Shown piece after piece: positions 62,295-64,000 of a stretch of 64,000 nt of DNA. This DNA is from Reyranella sp. CPCC 100927 (GTDB lineage Bacteria; Pseudomonadota; Alphaproteobacteria; Reyranellales; Reyranellaceae): assembly GCF_007859315.1 (NCBI RefSeq), contig NZ_VOHA01000001.1:1240001-1304000 (forward strand). Reading direction: 5' to 3'. The notes beneath the pieces are model-generated. The model searched no databases and was not told the DNA's origin. It saw nothing but the letters and a program-made list of their open reading frames with translations. Within the stretch, counting starts at the first letter, position 1. Every line of letters begins with the position of its first letter. Position numbers and translations under genes: made by a program.

Positions 62295-63404
62295 TCAGCT
62301 CAGGACCGTCACGGTCTTGCGCTTGATCAGGTCGAAGTCGATGGCGGCGCCCAGGCCGGGGCCGTTGGGCACGTGCACCAGGCCGTCGCGGCCGATCACG
62401 ATGTCCTGCTGCAGTCCGTATTTCTGCGCGCCATCGGGCAGCAGCACCTCGAAGAACTCGGTGTTCCGGATGGCGGCGATCACATGCAGATTGGCGACGT
62501 TGTTGAGCGAATTGCCGCCGTGGTGGACCTCGAAATTCATGCGGAACGCCTCGGCCAGGTGCGCTGCCTTCACCAGGGTCGTGATGCCACCCTTCACCGC
62601 CACGTCGCCGCGCAGGAAGTCGGTGGCCTGCAGCATGATCCACGGCGCGTAGCTCTCATAGCCGGCGATCGGGTACTCGGTGGCCAGGATCGGGATGGAG
62701 AGCTTCTGCTTCAGTTTGACGTAGTTGTAGATGTCCTGGTCGGCCAGCGGATCCTCGTACCAGTGGAAGCCGAGATCCTGCGCCACCAGCCCGACGCGCA
62801 CGGCGGCGGGAAAGTCATAGCTCCAGGTCGAGTCGAGCATCACCGTGTAGTCGTCGCCGACGGCCTTGCGCACCGCCTCGCAGACCTTGATGTCCTCGCG
62901 CCAGCGGGTCGGCGGGTGGATCTTGTAGGCGGCCCACCCGGCATCACGGTGGCGCACCGCTTCCTCGGCGTAGGCCTCCGGCGCCGCCAGCACGGCGGAG
63001 CTGGCATAGGCCGGGATGCTCTCGCGATAGGTGCCCAGCAGGCGGTGGATCGGCTGGCCGATCGCCTTGCCGGCGAGGTCCCACAGCGCCACGTCGACCG
63101 CGCCGATCGGGCGCACGCCCGCGGCGCGTTGGCGGCGCCAGATGTCCTGGTTGAGCCGCTCGCGGTCCAGCGGATCGCGGCCCAGCAGCACCGGCTTGAG
63201 GTGCGTGATCAGGCCCTGGCCGTCGGTGGTGGCCGGGTTCATCGCCGAGCCGAGAAAGGCGTGGCCCTCGAGACCCTGATCGGTGATCAGGCGCAACAGG
63301 CCGAGTTGGCTGGAACCGCCGAACTGGCCGGTGTGGCTGCCGTAAGTCGTAGCCGGGATGCTGTCCCACGCAAACAGCGTGAGTGTGACGTCCGTGATCT
63401 TCAT
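62295..63404 (-). CDS. Mandelate racemase/muconate lactonizing enzyme family protein (enolase superfamily)
   Basis: A 369-residue enolase-superfamily enzyme. The metal ligands are Asp191 (MLDSTWSYD), Glu217 (WYEDPL) and Glu243 (LATEYP). Lys161-x-His163 (YKIHP) replaces the usual Lys-x-Lys, and His294 (VHHGGNS) is the acid/base on the other face. This pattern suits a sugar-acid dehydratase or racemase. ATG 63404 fits the family start (MKITDVTLTLF). It is divergent from a second enolase-superfamily gene 227 bases away. Confidence 0.88.
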   Translation of the reverse strand: MKITDVTLTLFAWDSIPATTYGSHTGQFGGSSQLGLLRLITDQGLEGHAFLGSAMNPATTDGQGLITHLKPVLLGRDPLDRERLNQDIWRRQRAAGVRPIGAVDVALWDLAGKAIGQPIHRLLGTYRESIPAYASSAVLAAPEAYAEEAVRHRDAGWAAYKIHPPTRWREDIKVCEAVRKAVGDDYTVMLDSTWSYDFPAAVRVGLVAQDLGFHWYEDPLADQDIYNYVKLKQKLSIPILATEYPIAGYESYAPWIMLQATDFLRGDVAVKGGITTLVKAAHLAEAFRMNFEVHHGGNSLNNVANLHVIAAIRNTEFFEVLLPDGAQKYGLQQDIVIGRDGLVHVPNGPGLGAAIDFDLIKRKTVTVLS

Positions 63405-63631
63405 GGCGCGCCCTCCCTCGTCGCCGCCGACTGTAGCGGATGCCGTCGTCGTGGCGACATGTGTGGTACGCATGGTTGCCGCGCGGGTGGCCGCGTTTGC
63501 TGCCGCGACATGACGCGGCAATCTCGGCGTGCTTCACGTCATTGCGAGCACGGCGGCGAGGCGTCCGTGACGGGAGACTCGGGGACCATGTATCGCTACG
63601 TTCGACGCAACGATCTGCCGGGAGTCCTGCC

Positions 63632-64000
63632 ATGAAGATCGCGCGCATTGACGCCACCTGGGCGCATGTACCGATCCCGCCGTCGGGTCAGCACGTCAGC
63701 AATTTCGGCCTGGTGGCGTCGTTCGACTCGGTGATCGTTCGCATCGAAACCGATAGTGGCCTGGTCGGGTGGGGCGAGGCCAAGGCCGGCGTCGGCTCGG
63801 CCGCATCCTGTGCGGGATTGGCCGCCATCGTGCGCGACGATCTGGCACCGCTGCTGTTGGGCCAGGATCCCCGCGACATCTCCCGCCTGTGGGACGTGAT
63901 GTACAACACGCCGCGCCATGGGCACGCGATCATGCGCGGGCACGGCATGCCGCAGCTCGGCCGGCGCGGGCTCTCGCTGGCTGCCATCGGCGGTATCGAC
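63632..64000 (+). CDS. Enolase-superfamily (mandelate racemase/MLE) protein, N-terminal part, cut by the window end
   Basis: The first 123 codons of a gene running off the window. MKIARIDATWAHVPIPPSGQHVSNFG is the capping domain start, and VIVRIETDSGLVGWGEAKAG is the typical beta-strand with loop of MR/MLE proteins. The catalytic barrel lies outside the window. The start follows gggagtcctgcc. Divergent from the related gene at 62295-63404. Confidence 0.85.
   Translation, partial: MKIARIDATWAHVPIPPSGQHVSNFGLVASFDSVIVRIETDSGLVGWGEAKAGVGSAASCAGLAAIVRDDLAPLLLGQDPRDISRLWDVMYNTPRHGHAIMRGHGMPQLGRRGLSLAAIGGID

Overview
The window is GC-rich, densely packed DNA with short intergenic gaps and several GTG starts. 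It comes from an alphaproteobacterium. The best evidence is a gene neighbourhood usual in that class: a PrsA-type peptidyl-prolyl isomerase, argJ, a MutT-type Nudix gene, an NDUFAF5-like methyltransferase, comF, grxC and a nitrilase-superfamily amidohydrolase. An archaeal-SerRS-like amino acid:carrier-protein ligase and many short-chain dehydrogenases (SDR) also fit a metabolically versatile soil or water member of the Rhodospirillales, Reyranellales or Hyphomicrobiales. The genus cannot be read from the sequence. No tRNA, rRNA, CRISPR array, integrase or transposase was found.

Layout. 1-6.9 kb: the end of a TauE/SafE-like gene, a phosphatase, a DUF559 endonuclease-like gene between two inverted palindromic repeats, three SDR genes, a 3-ketosteroid-dehydrogenase-like flavoprotein and glyoxalase I. 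6.9-24.7 kb: secreted small proteins, a luciferase-like oxidoreductase, an MTA/SAH-nucleosidase-like gene, cysQ, a threonylcarbamoyl-AMP synthase, two tandem GlcD-type FAD oxidases separated by a palindromic element, rpmB, a Nudix hydrolase, a spermidine-synthase-like membrane protein, a phytase-like protein, a dienelactone hydrolase with a degenerate active site, and a divergent MFS pump/TetR pair with a palindromic operator. 24.7-41.4 kb: the conserved block named above, interrupted between grxC and comF by a complete sulfate uptake and activation cluster (cysH, cysD, cysNC, sbp, cysT, cysW, cysA).

41.6-44.9 kb: a tight four-gene operon of carrier protein, acyl-CoA-dehydrogenase-like flavoprotein, amino acid:carrier-protein ligase and DUF1839 protein. 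This is the least understood system in the window and the best candidate for new biochemistry. 45.2-64 kb: catabolic accessory genes, including an alcohol dehydrogenase, an amidase, greB, a second HCCA-isomerase-like protein, flavin and Fe(II)/2-oxoglutarate oxygenases, a Bug-type binding protein, a DMT exporter, nitrile hydratase nthAB, SDR genes, SMP-30, an MBL hydrolase, HU, TauD, a luciferase-like protein and two divergent enolase-superfamily genes.

At least four families of short palindromic intergenic repeats (REP-like doublets) punctuate the window, mostly just after stop codons. Gene ends and starts were derived by reading frames, Shine-Dalgarno sites and family lengths. No database search was possible, so family names rest on motif recognition.
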